Below, piece by piece: positions 8,295 to 16,702 of a stretch of DNA of 64,000 bases. This DNA is from Methanospirillum stamsii (GTDB lineage Archaea; Halobacteriota; Methanomicrobia; Methanomicrobiales; Methanospirillaceae), in contig NZ_QGMZ01000016.1 in NCBI RefSeq assembly GCF_003173335.1, positions 1 to 64,000 on the forward strand. The letters run 5' to 3'. A program made the translations under genes and the position numbers. Every line of letters begins with the position of its first letter. Within the stretch, counting starts at the first letter, position 1. The notes below the pieces were generated by a model. It did no database searches. It was given only the letters and a program-made list of their open reading frames with translations, and was not told the origin of the DNA.

Positions 8295-9653
8295 TTAATA
8301 GGTATATTCAGGTGGCTCCCAAATATCATACGCACATTCCTCGTTGGGGCAACAGTGTCCGCCTGAACACCCGTATTCACAATCCCTGTCTCTATACTTT
8401 TCTACGAACGAACCTCCTGAAGGATCGTCAGGTGAATACACATATTCACAATAATACTCTCTCGAGGTGTCCTCATCCAGGCAGATATCCTTGTTTATTT
8501 GAATCGGACCAGGATTTTCCGGATCTAACACTATTTCTGTATCGCACAAGCAGTAGCCGTTGATACATCCGTTCGGGCATTCAATCTCTATGGCCTGAGG
8601 TCCGTTTTCTCCACAGATGTACTCAATAACATGGGTACCGTCTTCAGAACAGCGTTCTGATACATTATATGAACAACGGGATTCTCCCCTTACCACAGTA
8701 GTTGTTGAACCTGGCGGTCCTGACGGGGTTGATACCTCCTTGGTACAGTGTTCAGTATACACCAGACTGGGGATTAAGGGATCAAGCCCGTCAGAATCTC
8801 TACACCCGCATCCATTTCCGGATACCTTGCCGTACAGTGTCTCCCAATAGTAAACATCCCTCCCTTCTGATGCTGAATACTGCGATAATTCCAGGCACGA
8901 AACACCGGTCAACCGTTCAATCTCAGGGCAGCAGTATACCTCGCCACTGACCAGCGGGAGAGAACAAGCATCACAGAGATCTCCAACCCCGTCATGATCA
9001 ATATCTCCCTGAGCGGGATCAGAAACATCCGGGCAGACATCGAAGAGGTTTCCGATTCCATCTCCGTCTGAATCCCCACTAAGAATAGATTGCGAACCGG
9101 TAATCGTGCCACTATCATGGATTGTCAGACTTGGACGCGGAGTCGGGGCAATAATTGTGGCCACCTGATCAGAAATTTTCTTGGAACTGACTGGTATCGG
9201 CGATACCATTGGAACTCCCTCCGACTGGGGGGGTTTCTCCCTGAAACAGTACATCGGGTCTCCGGCATCAGACTGTCCACACAATATTTTATCTTTCGAA
9301 CAGGAGATCATTTTCTTTTCTTTTGCCTGGTTCTCTGTCAGGCAAATACATGTTCCATTACATGGTGTTGTCTCCTGACCTCCGGTATTAGCAGGGGTAA
9401 TTTTGCTGAACGAAGTCCCAAGGATTTTAGGACTGACAACAACAGGAGAGATATTCGGTCTGAAACAAAAGAGAGGATCTCCATTTTTCGCTTTTCCACA
9501 GGAGAGCATATCTTCTTCACACGGTACCATGTGTTTCTCTTTTGCCTGCAACGCGGTAAGACAGGTACAGCCATCAGGACATTGAATCGCAATGGATATT
9601 CCTGCCAGTAGAAGCACAACCAAAAATCCCAACACAATCCATCCGGTTTTCAT
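8295..9653 (-). CDS. exported Cys-rich protein with twin Cys modules and calcium-type repeats
   Basis: This 452-residue protein starts with a signal peptide or membrane anchor (MKTGWIVLGFLVVLLLAGIS). Two similar 40-residue modules follow, CPDGCTCLTALQAKEKHMVP and CNGTCICLTENQAKEKKMIS, each ending in C-G-x(7)-GDPx-x-CFR, near residues 25-65 and 98-138. Next come DSDGDGIGNLFDVCPD and DIDHDGVGDLCDAC, typical of thrombospondin type-3 calcium-binding repeats. The C-terminal 200 residues are Cys-rich and probably disulphide-bonded. The start was chosen for AGGTGG upstream; an ATG 34 codons earlier would put a charged stretch before the signal. The protein is likely at the cell surface; its function is unknown. 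It is flanked by IS66 remnants. Confidence 0.75.
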   Translation of the reverse strand: MKTGWIVLGFLVVLLLAGISIAIQCPDGCTCLTALQAKEKHMVPCEEDMLSCGKAKNGDPLFCFRPNISPVVVSPKILGTSFSKITPANTGGQETTPCNGTCICLTENQAKEKKMISCSKDKILCGQSDAGDPMYCFREKPPQSEGVPMVSPIPVSSKKISDQVATIIAPTPRPSLTIHDSGTITGSQSILSGDSDGDGIGNLFDVCPDVSDPAQGDIDHDGVGDLCDACSLPLVSGEVYCCPEIERLTGVSCLELSQYSASEGRDVYYWETLYGKVSGNGCGCRDSDGLDPLIPSLVYTEHCTKEVSTPSGPPGSTTTVVRGESRCSYNVSERCSEDGTHVIEYICGENGPQAIEIECPNGCINGYCLCDTEIVLDPENPGPIQINKDICLDEDTSREYYCEYVYSPDDPSGGSFVEKYRDRDCEYGCSGGHCCPNEECAYDIWEPPEYTY

Positions 9654-10408
9654 TAAACCACCTGAATGGAAATCAATCAGGGTATATATAAGATTTGTTG
9701 GAGCAAACACAAAAAAAACAATCTGTGGATTGTAGAAATCCGGAGAACGATACAATTTCCATCAGGAAACAAAACAGGACCGGTTTCAGGTTTAAAATAT
9801 TGCGCTGGTAAAATGAACATCCGGACAGGTAAACGAATTTTTTCTCTGTCTTTTTTTTATCTGATATTTCTAATATCCTGAGGAAGTTTAGAGGTCAAAC
9901 AACCGGTGACGTGCCACATGAAAACAGGTGAACAACCTCATTCCATGAAAACAATGATGTGCATAGGGAGATGTACACAATCGTAGAGATCTAAATCCCA
10001 ACCGGAGGTATCACTCCAGCTGTTTCAATACTTCTCGACCAGATATTCAGATTCACCTTCATCGTACAAAGATCTATTTCGGTTTGATTTTTGTCATATG
10101 GAACGAGGGGATTATTCATGAATCTCAAAACACACTCTTTCACTCTTTTTACCAGTCTAATTAGTTTCGAAAAAAAGTTCTAATTCTACCTCTTTTTCCT
10201 TCAAAACAATGTACTAATGAAAGGATCAATCTTCTAATACCAAAAATATGTGCACCTCACAAATAATTTATATAATGTAACTATTCAGGTGGCCTGAGCG
10301 CTCTCCTCGGAATCACCCTAAAATCTTCCCAAATATCTTCTTTCGTCTCTAAAAAAAGATTTCTACCAAAAGATCTTTTTATAATGAAATAAAGCGTTTT
10401 TTTATCAA
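9654..10408. other. long gene-free AT-rich stretch
   Basis: Both strands are full of stops and no motif was recognised. The promoter of the minus-strand Cys-rich protein should lie in the first 100 bases. The stretch 10290-10400 directly precedes an IS66 transposase remnant and may hold the old insertion-sequence end, but no inverted repeat could be confirmed by eye. Confidence 0.4.
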
Positions 10409-10594
10409 ATGGACTTTCCAGAAGAACTTAAATCTAAAATACTTGAATGTCCTCCTGAAGTAATTACATACATCGTATTTCTTTAAGAACGAATTGAGAA
10501 ATTAGAAGCAAGAGTTAGAGAATTAGAATCCCGACTAAATCTTAATAGTAAAAACAGGCTCTTTGTCAGCTTCAGGGGGTATGATTTAGATTGA
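10409..10594 (+). pseudogene. second decayed IS66-type transposase start
   Basis: ATG at 10409 opens MDFPEELKSKILECPPEVI, then TYIVFL and a stop, then ERIEKLEARVRELESRLNLN before losing the KPPSSDG block. The first bases (TCAAATG-A-TTTCCAGAAGAA) match those of the remnant at 7671, so both derive from the same kind of element. Only about 60 codons are left. Confidence 0.6.
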
Positions 10595-10622
10595 ATGAAA
10601 AAAGAGTTTGGGTAATACCTGC

Positions 10623-11378
10623 TTATTCAGGAAGAGGAAATGGCCACATTGCAATGGTATTGGAAGGAATTCCCTCGTGCGATTTCCCGTAATAATTTGC
10701 TGCATAGCCTCTAGTTATATCAAAGTTTCCTTTCACCGTTTCAAGTGAAATTGTGTTTTCCGCACTAGGAGAAGGTGAAGAACTTGACGGATCAAACGTC
10801 TGCAGAATCAGGTGGTTTTCATCTGGATCGATAATGAGCCGATCCTGTCTCTTTATATAAAACTCATTATCAGGGACATCACTGACACCACCCCTTAACA
10901 TGTAACAGTCATATTTATCGCCAATTATAAGATCTGCATCCCTGCTGTAACCAAGAACACCAGAAGAGACTAAAAGATGATTCCCATCCGTTTTCACAAG
11001 GGAATAGATAATGTATCGTGAAGAGTTATCTGCCAGATAATCTGCAAACTGACGAAGTGTCCACTCCGAGTAGGGTTCTGTCTTGAGAGGTGCAGAAAAA
11101 TATTCTTCATCTATCACATTGAATGGAAGCGATCCACTCTTTAATTGTATCAGAGCATTGGATATAACTTCCGGACTCTGAATGATTTGTTTTCCGTCAA
11201 ATAATGTAGTCCCCTTTTCTATTGTGCTTATCCCATCAGTCGGGGAGATGTTGTTTTTCTCTAACGTAACCAGAGGTTTGATAGGTTTTAGTTCAATAGC
11301 CGCTACAGAAGAAACCGAGATGAGACAAAGAAATAATCCGGTAATCATCAGCAATATCAGAATCATTCGATACTTCAT
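10623..11378 (-). CDS. tandem exported paralogue 1
   Basis: This 251-residue protein has a cleavable-looking signal peptide (MILILLMITGLFLCLISVSS, then VAA). It is one of five adjacent, same-strand paralogues (10623-14982). Shared landmarks are LFDGxxIIQSPEVISxAL (about residues 60-77), EPYxxWTLRQFADYLxxNSS (about 105-125), GVLGYS-x(4)-LIxGDKY (about 145-160), a strand block (RLIIDPDxNxLIxQ) and a C-terminal W-P-x-P-LPE. No known domain was recognised; the alternation of strands suggests a small beta-rich extracellular domain. The start codon is preceded by AGGGTGTGTT. This copy is the last in the array and lacks the long downstream block seen between the others. Confidence 0.72.
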   Translation of the reverse strand: MKYRMILILLMITGLFLCLISVSSVAAIELKPIKPLVTLEKNNISPTDGISTIEKGTTLFDGKQIIQSPEVISNALIQLKSGSLPFNVIDEEYFSAPLKTEPYSEWTLRQFADYLADNSSRYIIYSLVKTDGNHLLVSSGVLGYSRDADLIIGDKYDCYMLRGGVSDVPDNEFYIKRQDRLIIDPDENHLILQTFDPSSSSPSPSAENTISLETVKGNFDITRGYAANYYGKSHEGIPSNTIAMWPFPLPE

Positions 11379-11528
11379 AACACACCCTCTAAATGAGCAA
11401 GATCGTTGTGGACATATAAAAATTTTCCTTATGAGATTGGAATTTTATTAAAATCTGCAGAAATAGAAGTGAATACGTATCTAACTGATATTTCATTCAA
11501 TAAAAAAAGAGTAATATTATTAATATTC

Positions 11529-12290
11529 TTATTCTGGAAGTGGATATGGCCACAGCGATATGACATGGATCTGTTGGTAATGATTCGATTTCCCGAAAAA
11601 AGTATTAGAGATGCCATTTGGAGACCAAAGCCGACTATAATAAGGTTCTATCAGAATTGTTTCTTCCTCATCCGGGGACAGGGATGATCTAAATCTATAA
11701 AATTCCTGAATTATCAACTGGTTTGAATCTGGATCAATCATTAACCGCAACTGACTAAAATCCCACAGATCTAAATTGCATTCAGGGTAAACAGAACAAG
11801 ATAACACATATTGGTCATATTTATCTCCAATGATAAGATCCACACTCGGGTTGTATCCCAGAACTCCACGAGTTGTCTTAGTGTAATCTCCATTCGTTCT
11901 CGTAAGTGAATATAGAATCGTCCGTGAAGAATTCGCTTCAAGATAATCTGCAAACTGACGAAGAGTCCAATCCCAGTATGGTTCCTGAAGAGGAAGAGAT
12001 CTTGCCATATCTACAGGTTCTCCATCAACTTCGTATAGATAGACACCACTCTTCATTTTTTTTAATGCAGTGGATATAACCTCCGGACTCTGAATTATCT
12101 CTGTCCCGTCAAATAATCTGGTCCCCACAGCTTTTGCGATAACATGAGTATTTACAGAGAGGTTTTTTTTCTCCATCGGAATAAGTGATTTGGAAATTTT
12201 TGGTTCAAGTGCCGTTACAGAAGAAACAGAGATTATACAGAGCAATAATACTGTTATCATCAGAAATAGCAGAGTTTTTCGATACTTCAT
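11529..12290 (-). CDS. tandem exported paralogue 2
   Basis: This 253-residue member of the five-gene family is closest to paralogue 3. The signal peptide, SPEVISTALKKMKSG, YWDWTLRQFADYLEANSS and GVLGYNPSVDLIIGDKY are conserved. It has YPECNLD near the middle where paralogue 3 has YPDCGLW, giving a pair of cysteines (SCSVYPEC) not found in paralogues 1, 4 and 5. ATG 12290 was preferred to 12311 because AGGGTGTGTT precedes it as in the other copies. Its function is unknown. Confidence 0.7.
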   Translation of the reverse strand: MKYRKTLLFLMITVLLLCIISVSSVTALEPKISKSLIPMEKKNLSVNTHVIAKAVGTRLFDGTEIIQSPEVISTALKKMKSGVYLYEVDGEPVDMARSLPLQEPYWDWTLRQFADYLEANSSRTILYSLTRTNGDYTKTTRGVLGYNPSVDLIIGDKYDQYVLSCSVYPECNLDLWDFSQLRLMIDPDSNQLIIQEFYRFRSSLSPDEEETILIEPYYSRLWSPNGISNTFFGKSNHYQQIHVISLWPYPLPE

Positions 12291-12429
12291 AACACACCCT
12301 AATATGAGCAAAAGAGTGATGAAAATATATATATTTGCGGGTGAAGAATGGACATTTTAGGAAACTACTAAAATGCAAGTGAATACTTTTCGAACGGGTG
12401 AAATTTCAATTAAAAAAGAAGAGCCCTGG

Positions 12430-13197
12430 TTATTCAGTTGTTGATTCAGGAAGTGGATATGGCCACAGAGTTAGGAGAACGATTGGGGGATCACTATACG
12501 TTCTTCCGTAAAAGTGATTTGGGAAGGCATTGTTAGAGGCAATTTGACTATGAATATGTTCAATCATAATTGTTTCTTCCCAATCCGGGGACGGGGATGA
12601 ACTTGATGAATAAAATTCCTGAATTATCAACTGATTTAATTCTGGATCAATTATTAGCCGATAATGACCTGTTCCGTGCCTCCATAAACCGCAATCAGGG
12701 TAAACAGGACAAGAAAAATAATACTTGGCATATTTATCTCCGGTGATGAGATCTATACTCGGGCTGTACCCCAGAACTCCTTCAGAAATCAAAATATAAT
12801 CTCCATTCGTTCTCATGAGTGAATATTGAATAGTCCGTGAAGAATTCGCTTCAAGATAATCCGCAAACTGACGAAGAGTCCAATCCCAGTATGGTTCTCC
12901 ATGAGGTCCTCCCTGATCTTCAGGTTCTTCATCACCATCGTTTAGGAACACACCACTCTTCATATTTTTAAGTGCAGTGGATATAACCTCCGGACTCTGA
13001 ATTATCTCTGTCCCGTCAAATAATCTGGTGCCCACTCCTTTTGTGAGAGTATAAGAAGTCGGGGAGAGATTTTTTTTCTCCAATGAAGCAACGGATTTGG
13101 AAATTTTTGGTTCAAGTGCCGTTACAGAAGAAACAGAGATTATACAGAGCAATAATCCTGCTATCATCAAAAATATCATACAATTACTATACTTCAT
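12430..13197 (-). CDS. tandem exported paralogue 3
   Basis: This 255-residue member of the family has a signal peptide ending near SSVTALEP. The variable loop after residue 85 (DGDEEPEDQGGPHGEP) differs strongly from the neighbouring copies, while the following WTLRQFADYL block is unchanged. It keeps the two-cysteine segment SCPVYPDCGL shared only with paralogue 2. Together with nearly identical signal regions this suggests that 2 and 3 are the latest duplicates. Confidence 0.7.
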   Translation of the reverse strand: MKYSNCMIFLMIAGLLLCIISVSSVTALEPKISKSVASLEKKNLSPTSYTLTKGVGTRLFDGTEIIQSPEVISTALKNMKSGVFLNDGDEEPEDQGGPHGEPYWDWTLRQFADYLEANSSRTIQYSLMRTNGDYILISEGVLGYSPSIDLITGDKYAKYYFSCPVYPDCGLWRHGTGHYRLIIDPELNQLIIQEFYSSSSSPSPDWEETIMIEHIHSQIASNNAFPNHFYGRTYSDPPIVLLTLWPYPLPESTTE

Positions 13198-13333
13198 AGT
13201 ACACCCTCAACATGACCAGATTACAATAAACACATATATATTTGCTGGTGAGGCCCGGACAATTTAGGGAGCTGTAGAAATATAAATGAATAATTTTCGT
13301 ACCGGTGCATCATTCAATAAAAAAAGAGCAATG

Positions 13334-14101
13334 TTATAAAAATTCTGATTCAGGAAGTGGATTTGGCCACAATGATAGAATCACAACCGGACGAACCTCA
13401 CTTACGATACCATAAAAAGGTCTCGCTCTGCCCAAAAAAGAGATTACATTAGGACCGCTGGGAGTCATACTGAGACCTATTAATTCTTCCGAGATAGGGG
13501 TTGGATTACCTTCCACATAATTTTGTAATACCAATTGATTTTCATCGGGTAAAATCGTGATGCGCCATTGACTAGAATGTTTCCGAAATACTCCATCGTT
13601 TGCAACATTCTCAATTCTAGTGCCATAAACATCAAATTTATCTCCTGTAATCTCATCCCGAACCACACTATATCCAAGGACACCATTTGATACTGAGGTC
13701 AACGATCCAGCTGTGGTTTCAATTGAATAAAGGAGAGTATTCGAAGTATTTGATGCAAGATAATCGGCAAACTGGCGAAGAGTCCAATCCCAATAGTGAA
13801 CCTGTTCATCAGATGGCGAACTATCAGGTACCTCTTCCTCACTACTCAAGACCTGAGCACTCTTCAGCAATTTATATGAATCAGATAATACGGTTGAATC
13901 CTGAATAATCTCTGTCCCATCAAATAATTTGGTCCCCACTGCTTTTGTGAGAACATAAGATGTGGGGGAGAGATTTTTTTTCTCTAACGAAGTAAGAGAC
14001 TTGGAAATTTTTGGTTCAAGTGCCGTGACAGAAGTAACAGAGATCATACATAGTAATAATCCTGTTATGATCAGCAAAACCAGAATTGCTCGTAACTTCA
14101 T
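13334..14101 (-). CDS. tandem exported paralogue 4
   Basis: This 255-residue member has a signal peptide (ILVLLIITGLLLCMISVTSV). The Asp/Glu/Ser-rich loop before YWDWTLRQFADYLASNTSNT is shared with paralogue 5. The middle region has no cysteine pair. The second half (about residues 165-240) differs most from the other copies, although the final SLWPNPLPE is kept. Its function is unknown; it is presumed cell-surface or periplasmic-space. Confidence 0.7.
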   Translation of the reverse strand: MKLRAILVLLIITGLLLCMISVTSVTALEPKISKSLTSLEKKNLSPTSYVLTKAVGTKLFDGTEIIQDSTVLSDSYKLLKSAQVLSSEEEVPDSSPSDEQVHYWDWTLRQFADYLASNTSNTLLYSIETTAGSLTSVSNGVLGYSVVRDEITGDKFDVYGTRIENVANDGVFRKHSSQWRITILPDENQLVLQNYVEGNPTPISEELIGLSMTPSGPNVISFLGRARPFYGIVSEVRPVVILSLWPNPLPESEFL

Positions 14102-14244
14102 AACACACCCTCAATATGACCAAAAGGTAGTGAATCTATATATATTTACTGGCGGGGAACGGACATTTTAGGGGGCCGCAGAAATACACCCGGATACCTT
14201 TCGAACGAGTGTAAATTTAATAAAAAAAGAAAATCTCCCAATAT

Positions 14245-14982
14245 TCAGGGAGCTGAGGTCGGAATCGGGTATGGCCATATTGCCAGAGTAGTAACCGGGA
14301 CCCCATAGTCCCTGGCGCCATAAAAAGATGTAGTTTTGCCATTGCTGGAGCCATAACTCGTGGCTATAGCAGAAAGAGGATATTCATCTTCAAATATCGG
14401 GGTTGGGGATGAACTATCCGAGTCATAGTTCTGAATTATCAGTTTGTTATCATCCGGCATAATTATGACACGCCATTGATAGGGGTAACCCATAAATTCG
14501 TGATCAGGAACACCACTCACACCATAGGATAAGCGATATACATCTTGCTTATCTCCGATTATTTCTCTGTTATGCGGACTATATCCAAGGACCCCATGAG
14601 ATGATGTAAAATAATCTCCATCAGTTCTCACAAGAGAATAGAGAAGAGTATTTGAGGTATTTGATGCGAGATAATCGGCGAATTGTGAAAGATTCCAGAT
14701 CCAGTAAAATACCTCTTCATCAGATGGTTGACTATCTGTTGCAGCCTCTTCATCGCCTGAATCTGTAACACTCTCAAACTGTTTCAATGCTTTAGATATC
14801 ACAGTTGGACTCTGAATTATCTCCCTCCCATCAAATAATTTTGTACCTACATCCTTTTTTATTACCTGCGTTGCAGGAGATTTGGATGTTTTTAGTTCTA
14901 ATGCTGTTACAGAAGAAAAAGAGATAATCCCCAGTAATAGACAGGTTATAATCAGTAATACCAGAAGCCTGTGACATCTCAT
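14245..14982 (-). CDS. tandem exported paralogue 5
   Basis: This 245-residue, first-transcribed member of the array has a signal peptide (LLVLLIITCLLLGIISFSSV). It is shorter after the signal because the usual LEKKNLSPTSY stretch is missing. It conserves LFDGREIIQSPTVIS, WIWNLSQFADYLASNTSNT, GVLGYSPHNREIIGDK and the C-terminal WPYPIP. ATG 14982, with AGGGTGC upstream, fits better than ATG 15000. With copy 4 it forms one subgroup of the family. Confidence 0.7.
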   Translation of the reverse strand: MRCHRLLVLLIITCLLLGIISFSSVTALELKTSKSPATQVIKKDVGTKLFDGREIIQSPTVISKALKQFESVTDSGDEEAATDSQPSDEEVFYWIWNLSQFADYLASNTSNTLLYSLVRTDGDYFTSSHGVLGYSPHNREIIGDKQDVYRLSYGVSGVPDHEFMGYPYQWRVIIMPDDNKLIIQNYDSDSSSPTPIFEDEYPLSAIATSYGSSNGKTTSFYGARDYGVPVTTLAIWPYPIPTSAP

Positions 14983-15206
14983 ATAATGCACCCTTATCAT
15001 GACCAGATAGCAGTGAAATTATATAAATATATTGCCTTCTGGCATAATTATTTACTTCGCAAAAACAAACAAAATATCAGGCGATAATATCAAATTTATC
15101 CTCAAAATAGAGAAAATACGATTTTTATAGACATACCATAATCATTCACAGAAACTGATCAGTAGACAATTTCAGAAAGTCCGGTATTATTGAGATAAAA
15201 AAAGGA

Positions 15207-15821
15207 TTAAGTAGAATTATATGCCGGAGTTGGGACCGGACGAGGTTTATAGGTTGTTGTTGGAACCGGAGTTGGCGTTTTTTCTTCTGTTGCACAGACA
15301 TCAATCTCCGGAGAGTGGAGAGGAATAACAGATTCAGCGATTTTAATAAATTGTTCTTCCTTACCTTCTGCATCTTCAATAGTATCATAAGTACCGGTCA
15401 CTGCAACAACATTCCCGTCAATTAATCTGATAAATAGATTTGAAACCTTTCCATCAGCATATTTACCAAACTCAGTGACATTATCCACACCATAAACCGG
15501 CTCGGTGAGATTTGCAATACCTGCTTTAGAATTAAACTGTTCTAAGTTTACCTTCAGATTTTCTTCAATGATAGTTGAACAGTTAGTATTCTGATAGATA
15601 TGGATAGCAATAACATTTGTAATGTCATTATTATCCATAACTCCGGTTGCCGGACCTGCATATGAACTCATTGCAAAATTTGACCAGTCGGAAGGCAATT
15701 TTACCACAAATTCGGCGTTAATAGTCTGATTGGCATAATCTCCGGAATTTTCAGCAGTGACAGGGAGCATTACTGCTACCATCAGGATACACATAAAACT
15801 GCTTAATCGAAATAGATCCAT
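15207..15821 (-). CDS. exported protein with Pro/Thr-rich tail
   Basis: This 204-residue protein has an N-terminal signal (FMCILMVAVMLPVTAENSG). The mature part (FVVKLPSDWSNFAMSSYAGP ... IAIHIYQNTN ... LFIRLIDGNVVAVTGTYD) resembles the compact alpha/beta domain of small secreted proteins that describe a velocity-like fit to PsbP or DUF1795, but the match is too weak to name. The last 25 residues are Pro/Thr-rich (KTPTPVPTTTYKPRPVPTP), a cell-wall or surface spacer style. ATG 15821 was taken; ATG at residue 10 of this form is an alternative start for the signal peptide. It is not related in sequence to the five paralogues next to it. Confidence 0.6.
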   Translation of the reverse strand: MDLFRLSSFMCILMVAVMLPVTAENSGDYANQTINAEFVVKLPSDWSNFAMSSYAGPATGVMDNNDITNVIAIHIYQNTNCSTIIEENLKVNLEQFNSKAGIANLTEPVYGVDNVTEFGKYADGKVSNLFIRLIDGNVVAVTGTYDTIEDAEGKEEQFIKIAESVIPLHSPEIDVCATEEKTPTPVPTTTYKPRPVPTPAYNST

Positions 15822-15881
15822 ATCACAACGTACGGTTCTAACGATAATGAATTTTCTGGTGTGAAAATACAGACATGCCAT

Positions 15882-16163
15882 TATTTTAAATAAACCTGAT
15901 TAACCCAAAAAATACTGATGAATGTTATCAATACATGAAATCTCCCGCGTTCCATAACTACAACTTTCGTATGATCCTCAATATAACACGAAATAATCCT
16001 TGAATTCTCACAATTTCTGTAATATTTTAACAGTTAGAAAAACCCGGATTAATAAAACCAATTACCTAAATTTTTTTTAAAAAGAATTTCTGTATCTAAT
16101 TATTTTGTGATTATCAGTAGGAACTATGGATTTCTGAATTTTCATTTTCATTATTCGTTACGG
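15882..16163. other. intergenic stretch between divergent genes
   Basis: No gene is seen. The AT-rich sequence should contain the promoter of the minus-strand exported protein at its left and the upstream promoter region of the feo operon at its right. Confidence 0.4.
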
Positions 16164-16167
16164 CTAA

Positions 16168-16206
16168 TTTAATATAGGTAGACGTAAAAGTTTAGATGAG
16201 ACTAAA
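16168..16206 (+). promoter_or_regulatory. feo operon TATA box and candidate metal-repressor operator
   Basis: A TATA-like TTTAATATA lies at 16168-16176. About 25 bases downstream, over the expected transcription start, is TTTAGATGAGACTAAA at 16191-16206, an inverted repeat with 5-base arms (TTTAG/CTAAA) and a 6-base spacer. Its spacing and position fit repression by a dimeric DtxR-type regulator, and the last gene of the operon encodes one. Assignment is inference from position and symmetry. Confidence 0.45.
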
Positions 16207-16221
16207 ATTATTAGGTGAATC

Positions 16222-16464
16222 ATGTCCATCATCACAGTCGAACAACTCCCCCCCGGATCTTCAGGAATTGTATCTGAAATTCAGGGAGAAACGGCAATTC
16301 GTCGTAGATTAATGGAAATGGGAATATTACCCGGCTCCAAACTGACACTGGTAAAATGGGCCCCCCTCGGAGATCCCGCTGAATGCCAGATCCGCGGTTA
16401 CAAACTGTCTCTTCGTCGTGCAGAGGCAGCATTGATAACGGTTGATACAAAAAAGGGGGAGTGA
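16222..16464 (+). CDS. feoA: FeoA ferrous-iron transport accessory protein (first copy)
   Basis: This 80-residue SH3-like FeoA protein has the family pattern MSIITVEQLPPGSSGIV, then R-R-x-MEMGILPGSKLTL and GYKLSLRRAEAALI. FeoA is a small cytoplasmic partner of FeoB needed for ferrous-iron uptake. It is the first gene of a tight operon; the second feoA starts six bases after its stop. Duplicate feoA genes are common in archaea and anaerobes. The start is ATG 16222 with AGGTGA upstream. Confidence 0.92.
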   Translation: MSIITVEQLPPGSSGIVSEIQGETAIRRRLMEMGILPGSKLTLVKWAPLGDPAECQIRGYKLSLRRAEAALITVDTKKGE

Positions 16465-16470
16465 GACACG

Positions 16471-16695
16471 GTGGTTCCTCTCAGTCTGATGAAAACCGGC
16501 GACAAGGTTGTAGTCAGGGCCATCCAGGGAACCGGACACCTTGCAAAAACCCTCGGCCAACTTGGTATCATTATCGGAATTGAACTAACCATTATCCAAA
16601 AAGCCAAAGAATCCGTAATTGTCCGTATCGGTGAGAGCAGATACGCTCTTGGAGCCGGAGCAGCCAGTATGGTTCTGGTTGAACCACAAATTTGA
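16471..16695 (+). CDS. feoA: FeoA ferrous-iron transport accessory protein (second copy)
   Basis: This 74-residue FeoA-like protein (GTG start at 16471, GGGGGA upstream) contains TGDKVVVRAIQGTGHLA, LGIIIGIELTII and YALGAGAASMVLV. It diverges from the first copy, so it is not a recent duplicate. The two may form a hetero-oligomer on FeoB, although this is not shown for the family in general. feoB begins eight bases downstream. Confidence 0.9.
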   Translation: MVPLSLMKTGDKVVVRAIQGTGHLAKTLGQLGIIIGIELTIIQKAKESVIVRIGESRYALGAGAASMVLVEPQI

Positions 16696-16702
16696 TGATC
16701 TT

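Larger units (their letters stand above)
11379..15045 (-). repeat. conserved intergenic promoter blocks of the five-paralogue array
   Basis: The gaps 11379-11528, 12291-12429, 13198-13333 and 14102-14244, and the region just above 14982, are similar to one another. Read on the minus strand, each holds a T-rich run after the upstream gene's stop, a TATA-like TATATATA about 35-40 bases before the start, and (A)AGGGTG next to ATG. Each gene therefore appears to have its own promoter and terminator, so gene plus control region was duplicated as a unit of roughly 0.9 kb. Confidence 0.65.
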
